Notes under the pieces: generated by a model
The model's database searches: none
Seen by the model: only the letters and a program-made list of their open reading frames with translations
Told to the model about the DNA's origin: nothing
Origin: Halichondria panicea
Lineage: Eukaryota > Porifera > Demospongiae > Suberitida > Halichondriidae
NCBI RefSeq assembly: GCF_963675165.1
Contig: NC_087392.1
Location: forward strand, 2,557,001 to 2,621,000
Reading direction: 5' to 3'
Length of the DNA stretch: 64,000 nt
Made by a program: the position numbers and the translations under genes
Shown here: in pieces, positions 49,589-62,280 of the stretch
Position numbering within the stretch: position 1 is the first letter of the stretch
How the letters are laid out: each line of letters begins with the position of its first letter

Positions 49589-52531
49589 AAGACTAAATCT
49601 CCGTCATTGACCTAGCCATGTAAATGTTTGTGTACGATCAAATTAGGTACACCTGTTACCAGAATCATATTACATATACTGTAACCCCACGCCTCCCACT
49701 TCCCCAAGAGTGCAGAGCTATCAATACACTAGCTGGGGTAATGACATTCATAGCACACACAGGATGAGAATCCTGCAATGATGTGTAAACTAAGGAGCCA
49801 GTATATCTAATGACAGAAGTTGAAAGGGCCCACCGATCAATGAACCAGCATAAGAGAGGCTTTGTGGTCTAACACATTAAAGGAAGAAACCTATCAATAG
49901 CTCAACAAGCAATTATATTCTATCTCTCACAATTACACACCAAATCTATGTACTGAATAAAAGTTTCCACTAGCGCTGAGCTAGTAACTATAATGAACCT
50001 CAATCCAGTGACAATCAGCCTTTGTGCACAACATACAATGTAGCACTATGTAATGAAAAGGGCGTACATACTTGTGTACGAGTTGGTACAGGGATGACCA
50101 GTTTCGCATATCAGATATGTAATGAAAAGGGCGTATATACTTGTGTACAAGTTGATACATGACCAGTTTCGCATATCAGATACGCTATACAGATCAGCCT
50201 TTCTTCAAGCATAGCGGTGATAACAGGCAAAGCTCTCAAGTATTACAATATACGTATTAATATCTTTATATGCCCTTGATATGAAGCCACACAGTTCATG
50301 CACTCTTCAGTGGCCAATTCCTACTTGACTATTGACTCCTCATGTGCTCCTGCTATTGATCACCACAACAAAAACAAGGAAGCTACGTGTACTACGTGCA
50401 GTACTTGATTCCTGATTGGCTCACTTACTCAAAACATGGAAGTACACGTAGTTTTTTTTTATTTCCAGGAACTTCGGCTAATTAAAACTTGCATGGCTAC
50501 AAAGCAGGAAATCTTGTTTTGTTCACATTAGAGTCGAGTCAAACATGGATGACTCACCTGTTAAGCTCCAGGGAGAGAGAGTGATGACTTCTCTTCTTCA
50601 CTGTCACCACACACGCACACACAAAGACAGTCACAATGACCACAAACAGCAACACCACAACAAAGATGAACCAATAGTTGGAAAAGAACTCGGCAGCACT
50701 ATATGCAAAAGTGTGAGGGGGGAGGGGCAGTTATTACAATGTTGTACAATACTGAGGGGGGGGCAGACATCATAATAGTGTCTGTGAGTGTGGGCTCGAG
50801 GGTACCGTATAGCGGGTATATTTCGAGGGTATAAACTTTCACGGACTGACCGTTAGAAAGGTTTTCGCGGAATAGCAGCCTTTGGCAGCATGCATGCATG
50901 CGATATTAAATTCGTGGGTATAAATGTTCGCAGTACATGCTTAATCAGCAAAAACTGTGAACATTTTACCTTCGAAATATACCCGCTATACGATATGACA
51001 TGCATGTAGTGAACAAGACGTGATAGTGACTACATAGAGCTAGAGCAGATCGACGAAGATAGTACAGACCTCAGAGGAGGCACGACAGCATCTGTCATCA
51101 CGTGCAAATATGGAATTTCAATCTAACATGCAGTAAATATGCTGAAAGTGCAATGTCAGCATTTTTGCTGCACACATTGATTCAGCAATACTTCCATAGT
51201 TCAGCACGTTGATGTTGTCGTACCTCCTCTGGTGCAGTGTACAAGCGGGGAAAAACAGAAACCCTTGATAAAATACAATTCCTCTAGCCTGGCGTAACAT
51301 CAACTTTTGCAGACAATCATCGTTCAATACAATTAGAACACACACAATATTCAGCATGCTTTGATCAACCCTGAAAAACAGAGCAATTGACCTATAATTA
51401 CTGTAGTCCAAAACAGTAGCAGCTACGTACGGTGCATGCAAAGGGTGATTGTATAGTGAACAGCAGCTGACTGGTTCGCCGGCTTATTAGGCGACAACTT
51501 AACTCTGGGAATCAGAGAGATTTCGCATTCCATTCAAATTGATTCTGATTGATGGTGTTATGGAACAAGCTGGCTATTAGGGTTTGGCATCACACAGGGT
51601 GGGAGAATGTAGTTGCACGGAACAATCACATACACAGCATGCTACGGCATAACAGTTAGTCCAAAACGAATGAAATTCCCTTCACATTATAGTGATTTCA
51701 ATACTCACTCTGTGCTGCTCCCCGTTGATTCAGTAGGTGTGGCCTCCTGTCGTCTGAACACCACCGCCTCTCCTGATAAAGAAACAGTCTAGTCAAACAC
51801 TTTCAGTACACAGTCAGCGTACATGTTTAGTGAACAGTTAGTGTGTTACACAATGCGTGGCTACGATATTAGGCTCTAATTATGAGTTTTTGTCAAGACA
51901 CAGCAAGGTCCATGGATACTATTGCTGTAACAACGTGAACAATTCTTCCACTGCCAAAACTAAAGAGGTGCACTGAAAATCAGATTAGTGTGAGATAATA
52001 ACTGGTCAGCCTACGCCCAAAGTGGGAGCAACCATAATGTACTACATGTAATATAAGAGTGCCTATGTGTGAATTACAGAGTTAACTGACAGAGGTTGGA
52101 CAAAGGGTGGAAACACATGTGACAGTTCAGTACAGCTGTACAAGTTATGGTCATATCTGTTAAATGTTGGTAAACCCAATGAAACAATAGCGTGGGATCG
52201 GGTAAAGAACACACCTGTGCTTACTCATGCATAGGAACAATTCCCTAAGACGAAATTAATGTCCACCACAAATACTTTAAACAAGTTTGCTATTAAAACC
52301 TGGGATCCTAGAACATAATTTATGATCTTCCCTAACAGCTTTACATTCGACATTCGAAGCCATTGATGTAATCACACTAGACACAATACCTTGCTGAGAT
52401 ACTTGACGGAGCCGGAGGTGCTGAAACACATTCTGACGAATAAAAGCTCCTAGTGACAGCTTGAAGCAAACACAGAACACAAAAAGGAGTTTCCAGAGAA
52501 GGGTATTGTGGCAGTTAAAACAGCCCCCCAT
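45861..52531 (-). CDS. Unrecognised single-pass membrane protein with long Ser-rich tail and PDZ-type C-terminus
   Basis: Ten exons join in phase: 52531-52390, 51772-51709, 50698-50558, 49556-49229, 48757-48668, 48096-47989, 47873-47453, 47272-46716, 46654-46565, 46424-45861; 834 residues. Seen: a hydrophobic start (about 11-28) that could be a signal peptide, a short outer segment of about 50 residues, one strong transmembrane helix (about 79-100), basic VKKRSHH, then about 730 cytosolic residues rich in Ser, Arg, His and Pro with many RSxS-like possible phosphosites, one probable helix (KEIAAALAESARQLAQSA), and a terminal SITVDV fitting a PDZ ligand. No known family was recognised. The layout suggests a receptor or scaffold at a junction or cell edge, but that is inference. 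The first exon could also encode a signal anchor. Confidence 0.7.
49558..49586. repeat. (TG)n, i.e. (CA)n on the gene strand, forming a 3' splice site
   Basis: About 14 uninterrupted CA repeats read directly into the CAG acceptor of exon 4 of the membrane-protein gene (exon begins at 49556 on the minus strand). Confidence 0.92.
50048..50182. repeat. Tandem duplication, 69-bp unit
   Basis: ATGTAATGAAAAGGGCGTA begins at 50048 and, with one change, at 50117; both copies end in GACCAGTTTCGCATATCAGA. It is in an intron of the membrane-protein gene. Confidence 0.92.
50699..51708 (-). other. Intron 2 of the membrane-protein gene
   Basis: 1,010 bp. It holds the inverted-repeat element at 50803-50995. 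No extra extracellular exon was recognised, and phase is continuous without one. Confidence 0.5.
50803..50995. mobile_element. Inverted-repeat element (MITE-like), best-preserved copy
   Basis: The left end ACCGTATAGCGGGTATATTT and the right end AAATATACCCGCTATACGAT are inverse copies over about 28 bp. Inside, TTTCGCGG and TTCGTGGGTA motifs recur as in the other copies. It is 193 bp and non-coding. Confidence 0.85.
51773..52389 (-). other. Intron 1 of the membrane-protein gene
   Basis: 617 bp between the signal-peptide exon and exon 2. No repeat or gene was recognised. Confidence 0.5.
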
Positions 52532-52950
52532 GATTAATGGGCCAACACACGTCCCTTGAAAGTTATCTCCCCTCTAGAGAAGGTCTGCATCAGTCTATAC
52601 TATACTGGCTTCACTGCAGCTGAAGTACAGAGTCAAGAATCTTCTGAAGGCTGATCAATTCATAGACATAAACATAGAAGCTAACACTTTTATCCAAGTT
52701 CAGTCAGACAGAGGTAGCCGTTTTTGTTGGGACTCTCTCACAAAACAAAACACTTGAGTGGATCCAGTACAATAGAAATCAGTGACCTCTCACTAGCACT
52801 GTACATGTAGGAGTATTCGCTGATACCGTACCATGACTTGTACCACAGATTAATTGGGTAAACAACAGGCTAGCCTTTGTCTTGATTGGACCGATTACAA
52901 TCTGCGGTTCTAAAAACCGCGAAATTTGCTTTGACAACCAAAAGGTCAAC
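52532..52950. promoter_or_regulatory. Divergent promoter region, membrane-protein gene and C2CD3
   Basis: 419 bp between opposite start codons. No clear core-promoter motif was assigned. Confidence 0.45.
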
Positions 52951-55900
52951 ATGAACGTAAACAAAGCCAAGATGAAGAATAGTGCACAAAGCAGCAAGCG
53001 CATTACAACAGGTATGTTTTGTGTGGGTAGTACAAGTGTTAAATCATTGCGCCTATAGTCTTTGATTGATCTAGGCAGGTGAGTAGATCTCTAGCTAGCT
53101 CTAGATCTAGGCATAATTTATAAACTTTCTATTTAAAGTTCATCATCTCTTAATATTCAAGGTACTCCAAAGAAGAAACAACTAGAGGCCTCTGTGCACA
53201 CTTCCCTTCCTCCTCTTGTGACTGGTCCACTCAGAGGACATGTGAAAGTTAGTCTAGAGCGGGGGATACAGTGGGAATATAGCATAGGACCACCTGCACC
53301 CAAGCTCTGTGTACGACTCAAGTGGTGGGGGGAAAACTCATGTGGCACCATATTTAGGTACCCGATACTGGTTTGTTACATTCACAGTGCACTGTATAGT
53401 ACCCATCTGATTCTGTAGGTCACATCACCTTGTAAAATGTACGTGATCGTATCTACATAATTATGCTCTTATTTTCATTCAGAGTTCCAGTCCACAGGTG
53501 CTCTTCTAATAACAAGGCTTTGGGAGATTGTACTACCCTTGCAGTTTATCAAATTCGCTCTGGGTGGCCACAGTTCAAGTCCTACATTCAAGGTGCGCTT
53601 ATAATCGCATTTCTCTCTTCAAATACAATCCATGACATTGCTTCTATACACACAGATATGGGATCACTCTATGTTCACGTTGGGCTTGGTCACATGACAG
53701 ACGAGTCAATGGTGATTGGTAAAGCTTCTGTTCCTAGCCTATCCAAGCTGTCTCCCACCAACGCACTAACCCTGCAGTCTCCTATTGTCAACTCCAAAGG
53801 TCTCTGTCTTGGCAAGCTAACTGTTAACATATCTATTCAGCCAGTGGAAGTTGCGACTGCATTGAAGAAATCTTCCAAGGTTGAAGATAGTCTTCCAGAA
53901 GTTATTGTTTCCCCGAGTGTGGAACAATTTCAAGGTGGGAGCTCCCCAGAGAATACAAACATTGCTACTCGGAGTACCGAGGAACAAGTGCCGCTGACAT
54001 ACACAGAGGATAATCTTTCAAAAAGCCCGGTACAGCATTCTCCCAGTGAAGACGAGGCAGACAGATCTGATGTAAGCATAGGCCCTCAACAGATGGAGGT
54101 CATCTCAGAGTTGATTGACCGTGGGAATGCACTGAGAAATGAAATGGTTCAGTCACTAGCTGATGGGGTGTCAAAGAGACAACACTGCCCCTCCCCAGTT
54201 ATGGATAACGGGTGAGTTTAAAAGTAATGTAGCCCTCTGCAATTAGTGCAATCCATGAAATCCACGAACTATTATCTCTTCCATTAGTTTTGGTTAAAAA
54301 TCGGCTACGTATTTCGGAGGTACATGTAAGATTTGGTAACTAAGAGGGAAAATGTAACGTCAAGATTAGCTAAATGTTGGGCAAGGTTTGGTTTAGATGT
54401 AGCTAAGCAGTGTCTAAATTAGTATACACTCTTATTTTCCTCAGAGAAGAAGCGATTCTGCACCCCTTACTGTTGACTGGACTCTCTTCAGGCCCTGCAG
54501 CTGATCTCCTCCCCTACAGTGACAACCTCCATGAGCTAGTGTGCCTGGGAATGAGCAGTGACGAAGACGAAGATGACATTGTAGCTGGACTGGATGACAT
54601 CTCTGTCGTGGAACCAGACTACCCTCTCCACAACCAGCACCTGCTTGCCAGGCTACTGTATGAAAATGATGGTAATGAAGATCTCCCAAATTCGGCTAAA
54701 CCTTTTCATACACCTGTGGAAAATGAACATCAGATTGGTAATGGCTTGTCTAATCAAAATGTTGAGTGTCTTGCTGCAGAACAGAACCCCCCATCGCAAA
54801 TCTCACCTGACTCCGAAGCACCTACCCAAAAGTTCACTGCCTCAAAGCTCACTAGCAAGCTGGCTACCAAAGATCCACTATCAGCTGGTTCTAGTTTGAC
54901 AGCTTTCTCGTCTTACCTTGGTTCTGGAGAGAGGTCTCTGGAGGGGTCCATTGTTCGTAGTCTGGGACTGGAGAAACTGACTAATCTGGGCCGTGTCAGC
55001 AGAGCTAGGGTGGCTGTGGAGAGTCTGGAGGTAGAGCCAGGACTAGTGCACAAGGTGCTCAAAGAGAGAAGCAGCAAAGGAACTAGGAAACGGAGTCTCA
55101 TTCCACTGTCGCAAAGCTCTTCTTCATGGTATGTACGTACACGTGATGTATGGTATTCGTGCGCATGTACACTGTGCCTGTATGCCATGCTTATACACAG
55201 TACTTCTTAAATTCCCTTCAGTTCGACGTATTTTGTTGAGTACCAATTCCCGGCAGCCTTTAATGGTGGTACCCACTCTTCAAAACGCCTCCCAGCTACC
55301 CATGAAGTAATGCGAGTTGCGTCAAAGAAAACAGTGGATAATGGTAAGCAGTGTGTGCATATAATTATATTAGAGTGCGTGTATATATTAATTTAATTCG
55401 CCTCTTCAGCTGTGTCCTTCAATCATCAGTCAATGTTTCCGGTATCGTTCAATAGCTCTATCATCCAGAGATGGTGGAACAGTACGCTCATATTTAGAGT
55501 CTACTGTAAAAGGCTCTCAGAGAGAATGGTCAGTCCCCTACAAAGTTATCAAAGTGGCCATTACATGTAGCTTGCCATTAACACAATGCCAATACTATAA
55601 CAATTGCCTCTACACTATTGCAGCCTTTTCTGGTGGGTAAGGCGGTGGTGCCTCTGCGGTCTTGCCTCTCGTCCCCCACCCTCGATCTCCACACACGACT
55701 GGAGGTCAGAAGCTCCACCCTTACAGACGCTGTGAAAAGCCACGTGACTGATGAAGACTCTCTTCTTGGTTATCTACAGGTACATAGTCTGTAGGTAGGT
55801 ACATGTGCATGTACTGTATGCCTACAATTATCAACTGTTGAAAACTTTGTTGCACGTAGTCATAATTATTTGCCTCACTGTACAATCTTCAGGTATTAAT

Positions 55901-58900
55901 TCAGCTGGTCACCAGTGACAAGAAAGCAGCCAAGCCCCCACCACTGACCACTATAATTCCCAACCCTTCAGTGCCTTCTGAGGAAAATGAGACTCCTTCC
56001 AACAATGGTCCACCTGTCAAATTCCAAGAGCCCAAACCACTTGCTCAGAGTATGTGTGCTCATTTATTTCTCATGTCTGTATATGCATAGTGATACAGTT
56101 CTTTACCAAAACTCTTACAGAACGTACATGTAAGAGCATTCTTGTGTATTGTATGTGCATTTTAACACCCTTGTTTGAAGAAAACCCATACCTTGCTTAT
56201 ATACAGTTTATAATGTACAATGTTAAAAGTGTGAAGTATGTCTGTTTTTGTTACCCCAGTGATCAACCCGCCCCCCTCCCCCCTCCAACTGCTACTGATG
56301 ATCCCTGAAGCCACAAACATTTCACTGCCCCACAAGGAGCAAAGGGAGAGCCCAGCTCCAGGCAGATTGGTACCTCCTCAGATTGGAGTGCCCAACCCGT
56401 ACATTGTCTGCAGGTTGTTCTGTGCCAAGCCTCACCCCAGGACAGTGGTACAGTGGGCCACACCCAACCCACAGTTCGGATTCAAGCAGGTGTGTTTAAA
56501 TTAAGCACAAGCTAATGAGGTCATTAGTAGCTTGAGTGCTTTATATGATTTGGCAAATTGGTGCAATTTGTGAGATCTAAGTTAGCAGTTGTAGCTCACA
56601 CACCTTTAATGTATTCTGCAAACCGCTGGCCAATCCTAGTAGTTTGAACCTACCTGCACTAATGATAGTTGTGTACCTGAGAACATACAGTATAGTAAAC
56701 ATCAATTTTCACACGACAAATTGCCCCCTGTAAGCTATGTACATTCACAAGCCTCCTTCCTTGTCAGGTACACCCCCTCTATCTGACCCCTGCACTGATG
56801 GAGCAGGTTTGCAGCAACTTCACAGTGATTGAAGTGTGGCACAGGACTCCCGGGCCCACGACAGATGATGAGGTACATGTACCATAACGAGAGTAGTAGG
56901 TACAGTGTATGATTGTAATGCTCTGGCCAATACTGTTATACTATTATTCAGGGTGGTGATACATTCATTTTATGCAGCTTGTGGGTCTTGTAAAGGTGTC
57001 ACTCCACCAATTCTACCTGGCATTCTCTGACGTGAATGCACAGCATCTGTATAAACAAGCAAAGGTACCGGTAAACTACATAACAGTGAAGCTGTACGTC
57101 TGTTGTATTCTATCCCCCTTTGTGCTCTGGCTGCAGCTTCCAGTAGTGGCTATGGACTCTTATTGTCCCATTGTGAACCCTTTCTGTGGCAATGTCATTG
57201 GACACCTTGCTGTGTTGTGTGCACTTGGAACCAGTGATCAGGTATTCATGAGCATTCTCAATAGATGACCCTTTTCCTGGTTCTCCGTAATTTTTTACTT
57301 CACTATAGATACAGCTCTTGCAGCAGCAGTTTGCTTGTGGCTCATATTCTCTACACAAACATCATGTCCAATCGAGCCATCAGCAGAACAACAAGCCCTT
57401 CACTGACATGTTAGCGTTACCAGGCAACCCTATAAACACACTAGGTATGGTTTACATGTACATTTGTGTTGTAGCTAGCTCTGATATTATTTGGCTACAA
57501 ACTTATCCTTCTCTACTCTATTGTTGCAGCTCATGTGTTTGAAGTGACGATAGAGGGTGTCTGTGACCTCACAGCTTTCAACAACACAGTGTGGGGGGAG
57601 ACGGACTGCTTTGTCCAGTACCACTTCCCCTCTCAGCTACCCCCTCAAGATGACCCTGACTCTGTGACGCCTCTCTTACAGCCATATCGCACTGGAACCA
57701 CACTCTGTGTTCCCAATCCCTCCTTCACACACTCCACACAGCACACCCTTACACTGGCAGTGACGGCACCAATCCAGCAGGAGCTTGTGCACGTATGTGG
57801 GCAGGGACGAGGGGCAAGTGGGCATGGCCTGAGTGGCGGAGTCCCCTTTGAACTCTGGAGGAGGTTCTATTATCCAAACATAAGGGATCAACTCATTGCA
57901 AAGGTTATTCTTGATACATTTACCTGTTGTGTAACGCTGGCATGGGTGTTTGTCCTTACAGACTGTATTGCCGATTGTTAAACTATGTGCCATGGTGTCC
58001 ATGGGAAAGGGACCTAATATCCAGACGTTCTCTTTGCCTTTGAAACTGGTAGCTGAAATAGATACTCAACCGGTGAGTTTTGTTGTTGGTATAGTAGTGC
58101 TGCTCGTCAGTATTCTATTTTGCAGAAAGCTGAGGGAGGCGTGCTAGATGTGACCATACGCTACAAAATTGTGTCCAGTGACAAGCAATCTGGAAAATCC
58201 CCTGAGATCAATGTTCAACAGGAAGGAGTCACCCCTTCTGAAGTTGAAGAGAAGGATAATAAATCAGTAAGCACAACTTTTTAACTTAATCCTGAAACTC
58301 TGTCCTCCCAGAATCAGGAGTCTGGTGATGATGGTGAGAATTCCAGCCTCTCTTCAACTGAACCACCAGCTTCACCTGATTGTCAACAACAGGAAAACCC
58401 TCCCCTTACGATGGAAGAGGCTGCACCACCAGTCCCTGAAGATGTCTTTGAAGCCAGGATTGTTATACACAGTGCTCTTCACCTACAGATGGAGCGTGCT
58501 GTCCTTCCAAGTGTATACGTGACACTCCATCCTCACCCCAATGTAGCTAAAATATCCACCTCGGCTATGTCCAGTGAGCAGGACATGATTTGGGACCACC
58601 TCTGTGTTACCTATGTCCCCAACATGTACCTGCAGCCTCAGGTATTATGGTGCATCATTTTAATGGCTGTTTAATTGATTGATTCTGTTTAGTGCCCTGG
58701 GCTGGAATTCCAGGTGTGGAACAAGTTTCTAGACTCTTCACCAACTCATCAGAAGAGTGGCCCACGAAATGACTATCACATTGGCTGTGTGTACATGGAC
58801 CTGAGCCCCCTGGCATTTGGACTTAGGCAAATCAGTGGGTGGTACAATATTGTCGACTTTGGAGGACAGGTGAAAGGACAGCTGAAGGTATGCATAGTAA

Positions 58901-60543
58901 TATTGGCTCGGTCTGGCAGTATGGATAATGTATCGGTCATTATAGGTCACCGTCAGCCCCACTAGCAGAATCAGCTATCCATCTCGACTGCTCTCTTACC
59001 GTTTAGAAGTATGTAACGATGCACATTATTGTTATAGTGTTTGTATACTTGCACATCCTTGGTAAAAAAGCTGCTACAAAGTATTCATTTAATTTACGTA
59101 TTCAGAGTCCTCCTGAGTCCTACATTGGTAAGACCAGTCTGTTGGAAAGACAGCCGTTTCAGGGTCCACCTCACTCCCTCTACAATGAACAAAAGGCGGG
59201 CGTTCCACAGAGTGAACCTTCTGAATCAAGGACCACTTCAATGCTTCATGAGCAGTTGAGGTACAGTTCTGATACGTGTTTGTAACATAATTATATTGAT
59301 GTGTGTGTTATGCAGGGATAACATAAAAGAGCTTGACATTATCCACAAGTCGCTCCAATCTAAACTGGGAGAGATTGAGAAGTCACCACCATTCTCACAA
59401 GTGCACATATTATCATCAATCCCACGGCAGCAAATCCATTTATGCCCTCGACAAGCTGGAATTACCGATACCGAACATACCTCTACTGAATACATGGCTC
59501 TACCCGAAACAACAATTAGCAAACAAAAAACTGCGGAACACGAGACATTTGTCAGCACAACAACTCAGACTGAAAGAATATATAACTCTTCATTTCACTC
59601 TGCTACACTACCATCAGTTGCCGCACCATCTACCAGTCCTGTCATTGCGCAGTCACCAGCTCCTACTCACAATGAACCAACTGACGATACTATCACAACC
59701 AGTCCACCACACTCTTACGCACCAAGTGACCTCTCGCCTCAGCAAGAAGAGTCCAGCGATATTCCATACTGTCAATACTATAAAGCAGATCGTTTAACCC
59801 CCTATTCGGATTGTCCACAAGAGGACTTGGCTGCTACAGAGGAGAAGTCTTGCTCGCTAACTGATGTAAGCTTGACGAGTGAGAACACTGAGCTATCACG
59901 ACATTCTGTCCTTAATTCAAGTACTGAAGATGATTCTGAGCAAAGCAAACATTCTGAACTACTTAATTCTTGCCCACCACGACCTTTGTCTAGTGAAATG
60001 AGTCATATTGTTGTCGTTCAACCTTCTGATTTGGATTCTTCAGTCCAGGATGATAACCAAACACATGATCACCACCACCCTCCTTACACAACTGAAATAC
60101 TGGACCAATTGCAAACTGACACTATTCCCACTATTTCGCACAAACTTACTCCAGTCAACGTCCCTACGTATACTGATATAACAACCCAACCTTTAACGGA
60201 GATCCAACAACCCACTGCTGTAAAACCTCCCCAATCAAAACCTGAGCCGAGACATTCACGATTTGGACAGCTTCCCAATTTCTTTATGCCTCCGGGGGAA
60301 CTGGAGGAATCCATGAGGAGGTTGCGAACATCAGCGCTCAGTAGGCCCGCCCCCAGAACAAGACCTCAAAAGGAAAACCAGACCACAAGATCTTCAGGAG
60401 GAGCGCAGACTGTGAGCACTCTACAGGAAGTCCAACAGTATCTTGACTCGAGGAAAGTTCAAAGGTTATCTAATGGAACAAAACAGCTGGATATTACTTC
60501 TAATGAGACACAGCGAATAGCCAGAATATTTTCATCTAGGTAA
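52951..60543 (+). CDS. C2CD3: C2 domain-containing protein 3, centriole distal-end factor
   Basis: Twenty-one exons: 52951-53011, 53162-53357, 53483-54211, 54445-55128, 55222-55343, 55410-55528, 55624-55779, 55893-56049, 56260-56489, 56768-56872, 56978-57064, 57137-57241, 57309-57444, 57530-57903, 57962-58072, 58126-58266, 58312-58641, 58693-58887, 58946-59008, 59106-59260, 59316-60543; 1,827 residues (human about 2,350). Seen: TSLPPLVTGPLRGHVKVSLER and RLKWWGENSCGTIFR at the N-terminal C2-like domain, TYFVEYQFPAAF and IIQRWWNSTLIF, LVGLVKVSLHQFYLAFSD, VVAMDSYCPIV, NTVWGETDCFVQYHFP and RRFYYPNIRDQLIAK in later C2 domains, and a disordered Ser/Thr/Pro-rich tail. Family knowledge: C2CD3 is needed for centriolar distal appendages and cilium assembly. 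It ends 154 bp from the HMBS stop, convergent. Confidence 0.94.
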
Positions 60544-60550
60544 ATCCTAA

Positions 60551-60556
60551 TTTATT
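60551..60556 (-). promoter_or_regulatory. Poly(A) signal AATAAA for HMBS
   Basis: AATAAA on the minus strand lies 141 bp after the HMBS stop and only 7 bp from the C2CD3 stop, so the HMBS transcript end would overlap the end of C2CD3. Confidence 0.5.
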
Positions 60557-60564
60557 TGTACAAA

Positions 60565-60570
60565 ATTAAA
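60565..60570 (+). promoter_or_regulatory. Poly(A) signal ATTAAA for C2CD3
   Basis: ATTAAA lies 21 bp after the C2CD3 stop. Confidence 0.5.
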
Positions 60571-60697
60571 GCCATGACTGTGTGTACATGTACATAAAAA
60601 ATAATATATTTAACAATCAGTAATATTTATGTTACAGTGAATCAAAGATTCGTGAACAAAATAAATTTGAGACCTGTGTCTATGCAGTTAACTAGGC

Positions 60698-61791
60698 CTA
60701 CTTGGCTACTGCTTCAATATATTCCTTGGCTTTGGCTAAAACTGGTCCGGCACCTTTCTCTTGTAGCTTATCTGCCAAATCATACCCAATCTTGGTCACA
60801 ATACCACTCAACTCAGAGAAGCCAAGCTCTCGATAACTAATAGGAAGGACAAAGGTAACGACGTCTTTGACTAGGTCTTTGCCATCTAGAGACAACACCG
60901 CTCCATCAATACACAAGGTGTGGTTGTCTGGATCAATGCTCGAGCAAGTCCCCACGGGCACACTGCACCCCCCACCCAACGAATGCAGCAGAGCTCTTTC
61001 TGCAGTACAGCAAGCAACCGTGCACGGGTCATTCAATGGAGAAAGAAGCTTGTTAATGACATCATCATCTGAGCGAGTCTCCACAGCAAGAGCTCCTTGT
61101 CCCACGGCGTACATACACACCGTCGTGTCAAGCTCATGTGAGAGTCTATTTTGCCACCCCATTCTTACGAGACCAGCAGTCGCCAAAACAATGGCGTCAT
61201 ATGTTATGTCTCCATCACCTTCATCCAGTTTTCTTAGTCGAGTGTTCAGATTTCCACGAATATCTTGAAATATCAGATCAGGGTAGTTTCTTTTGAGAAA
61301 TGCGATACGCCTGAGTGAGCTAGTTCCGATAATACTACCTTTTGGCAGTGTGTCAATCCTGAGGCCCTTGTGTTTAGGGTGTAAAACAACTGCATCTGTG
61401 GGGTTATCTCGTTTGTATATCACAGAGATCTGCATGTTGGGAGGGAGAGTTGTGGGAAGGTCCTTGAGCGAGTGGGTGATCATGTCGATTTGGTTGGCTG
61501 CAAGAGCAATTTCAAGCTCTTTAGTGAACAGGTTTGTTTGTCCGATTTTCGGAAGTGCTTTGTCGAGGATCTTGTCTCCTATCGTTTTCATGGTAATCAC
61601 CTCAAAGTTAATTGTGGGATAGAGAGCTGAGAGAGCAGAAATTATGGTTCGTGTCTGGATCATGGCTAGCTCACTAGAGCGGGAACCAACTCGGATCACA
61701 GAAGGTACTCCAGATTCAGCTATAGAATAAATTAATTAAAAATTTGCAAATAATTGCACCAGTGATAGATCTACTTACTTTTGTTGTCCAT
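60698..61791 (-). CDS. HMBS: Porphobilinogen deaminase (hydroxymethylbilane synthase)
   Basis: Two exons, 61791-61779 and 61719-60698, give 344 residues, the length of the human erythroid isoform. Seen: VIRVGSRSSELAMIQT at the start, THSLKDLPT with the catalytic aspartate (about 91), GTSSLRR and RGNLNTRLRKLD substrate/cofactor-binding arginines, and GGGCSVPV with the cysteine (about 256) that carries the dipyrromethane cofactor. Function by family: it joins four porphobilinogen molecules into hydroxymethylbilane in cytosolic haem synthesis. All key residues are present. The tiny first exon encodes only four residues and part of the fifth; the second exon is intronless, unlike the many-exon vertebrate gene. 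Confidence 0.98.
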
Positions 61792-62259
61792 GTTTCAGTT
61801 CCAGTACAGAGAGATGGTTGGATCAGAGATAGATCTACTCTGGTATAGGTAAAGGTTGGATGTGAAGATGAATATTGTCAGACACACTGTACTCAGACAC
61901 CAGTATAGAGTAGCAGCAGTGAGTAGATCTAGATCTCAGAGGGAACTCAGAGGTGCATGTCACAGTACAGTACTGTAGATCTATCTCTCAAATGTCTCAG
62001 AGAACTCAGACGTGACATGCAGGTCATGTCACAGTGATAATCTACAGGCCACACTACAACCACATCCGGGCCGCCACGTCCACATGGCCAAACAGGAAAC
62101 AGATTTACGGCTGTGGGTGTGGTAAGTGCCTTGTTGGCCTTTTTATATTTCCAGAATAAACTTCAACCAATAGTTAGCTCCTACTATACTAGCGCCTTGA
62201 ATCTAGATTACCAATGTTAAACATTCGTTGAAGAAGTACTGTGAAGTATTCGAGGCATT
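61792..62259. promoter_or_regulatory. Divergent promoter region, HMBS and the RAD6-like first exon
   Basis: 468 bp between opposite start codons. Short repeats of AGATCTA occur near 61764-61985. No further motif was assigned. Confidence 0.4.
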
Positions 62260-62280
62260 ATGAGTACACCTGTGAAGAGG
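62260..62280 (+). CDS. Short first exon, possibly of a RAD6/UBE2A-type ubiquitin-conjugating enzyme
   Basis: ATG followed by six codons (MSTPVKR) and then a strong donor, GTGAGT. RAD6/UBE2A/UBE2B proteins begin MSTPARRRLMRDF, so this may be their first exon. No matching second exon was found before 64000, but the window ends in a CACACCCACAG acceptor-like sequence. Seven residues are weak evidence. Confidence 0.35.

Noticed and set aside
60867-61622. Two plus-strand open frames of 133 and 109 codons
   Set aside because: Both are the reverse of the HMBS coding exon, which has every catalytic residue.
62077-62115. Possible first exon starting near 62077 (MAKQETDLRLWVW, then GTAAGT)
   Set aside because: A good donor follows, but nothing supports the peptide and it may be 5' UTR of the next gene; left uncalled.
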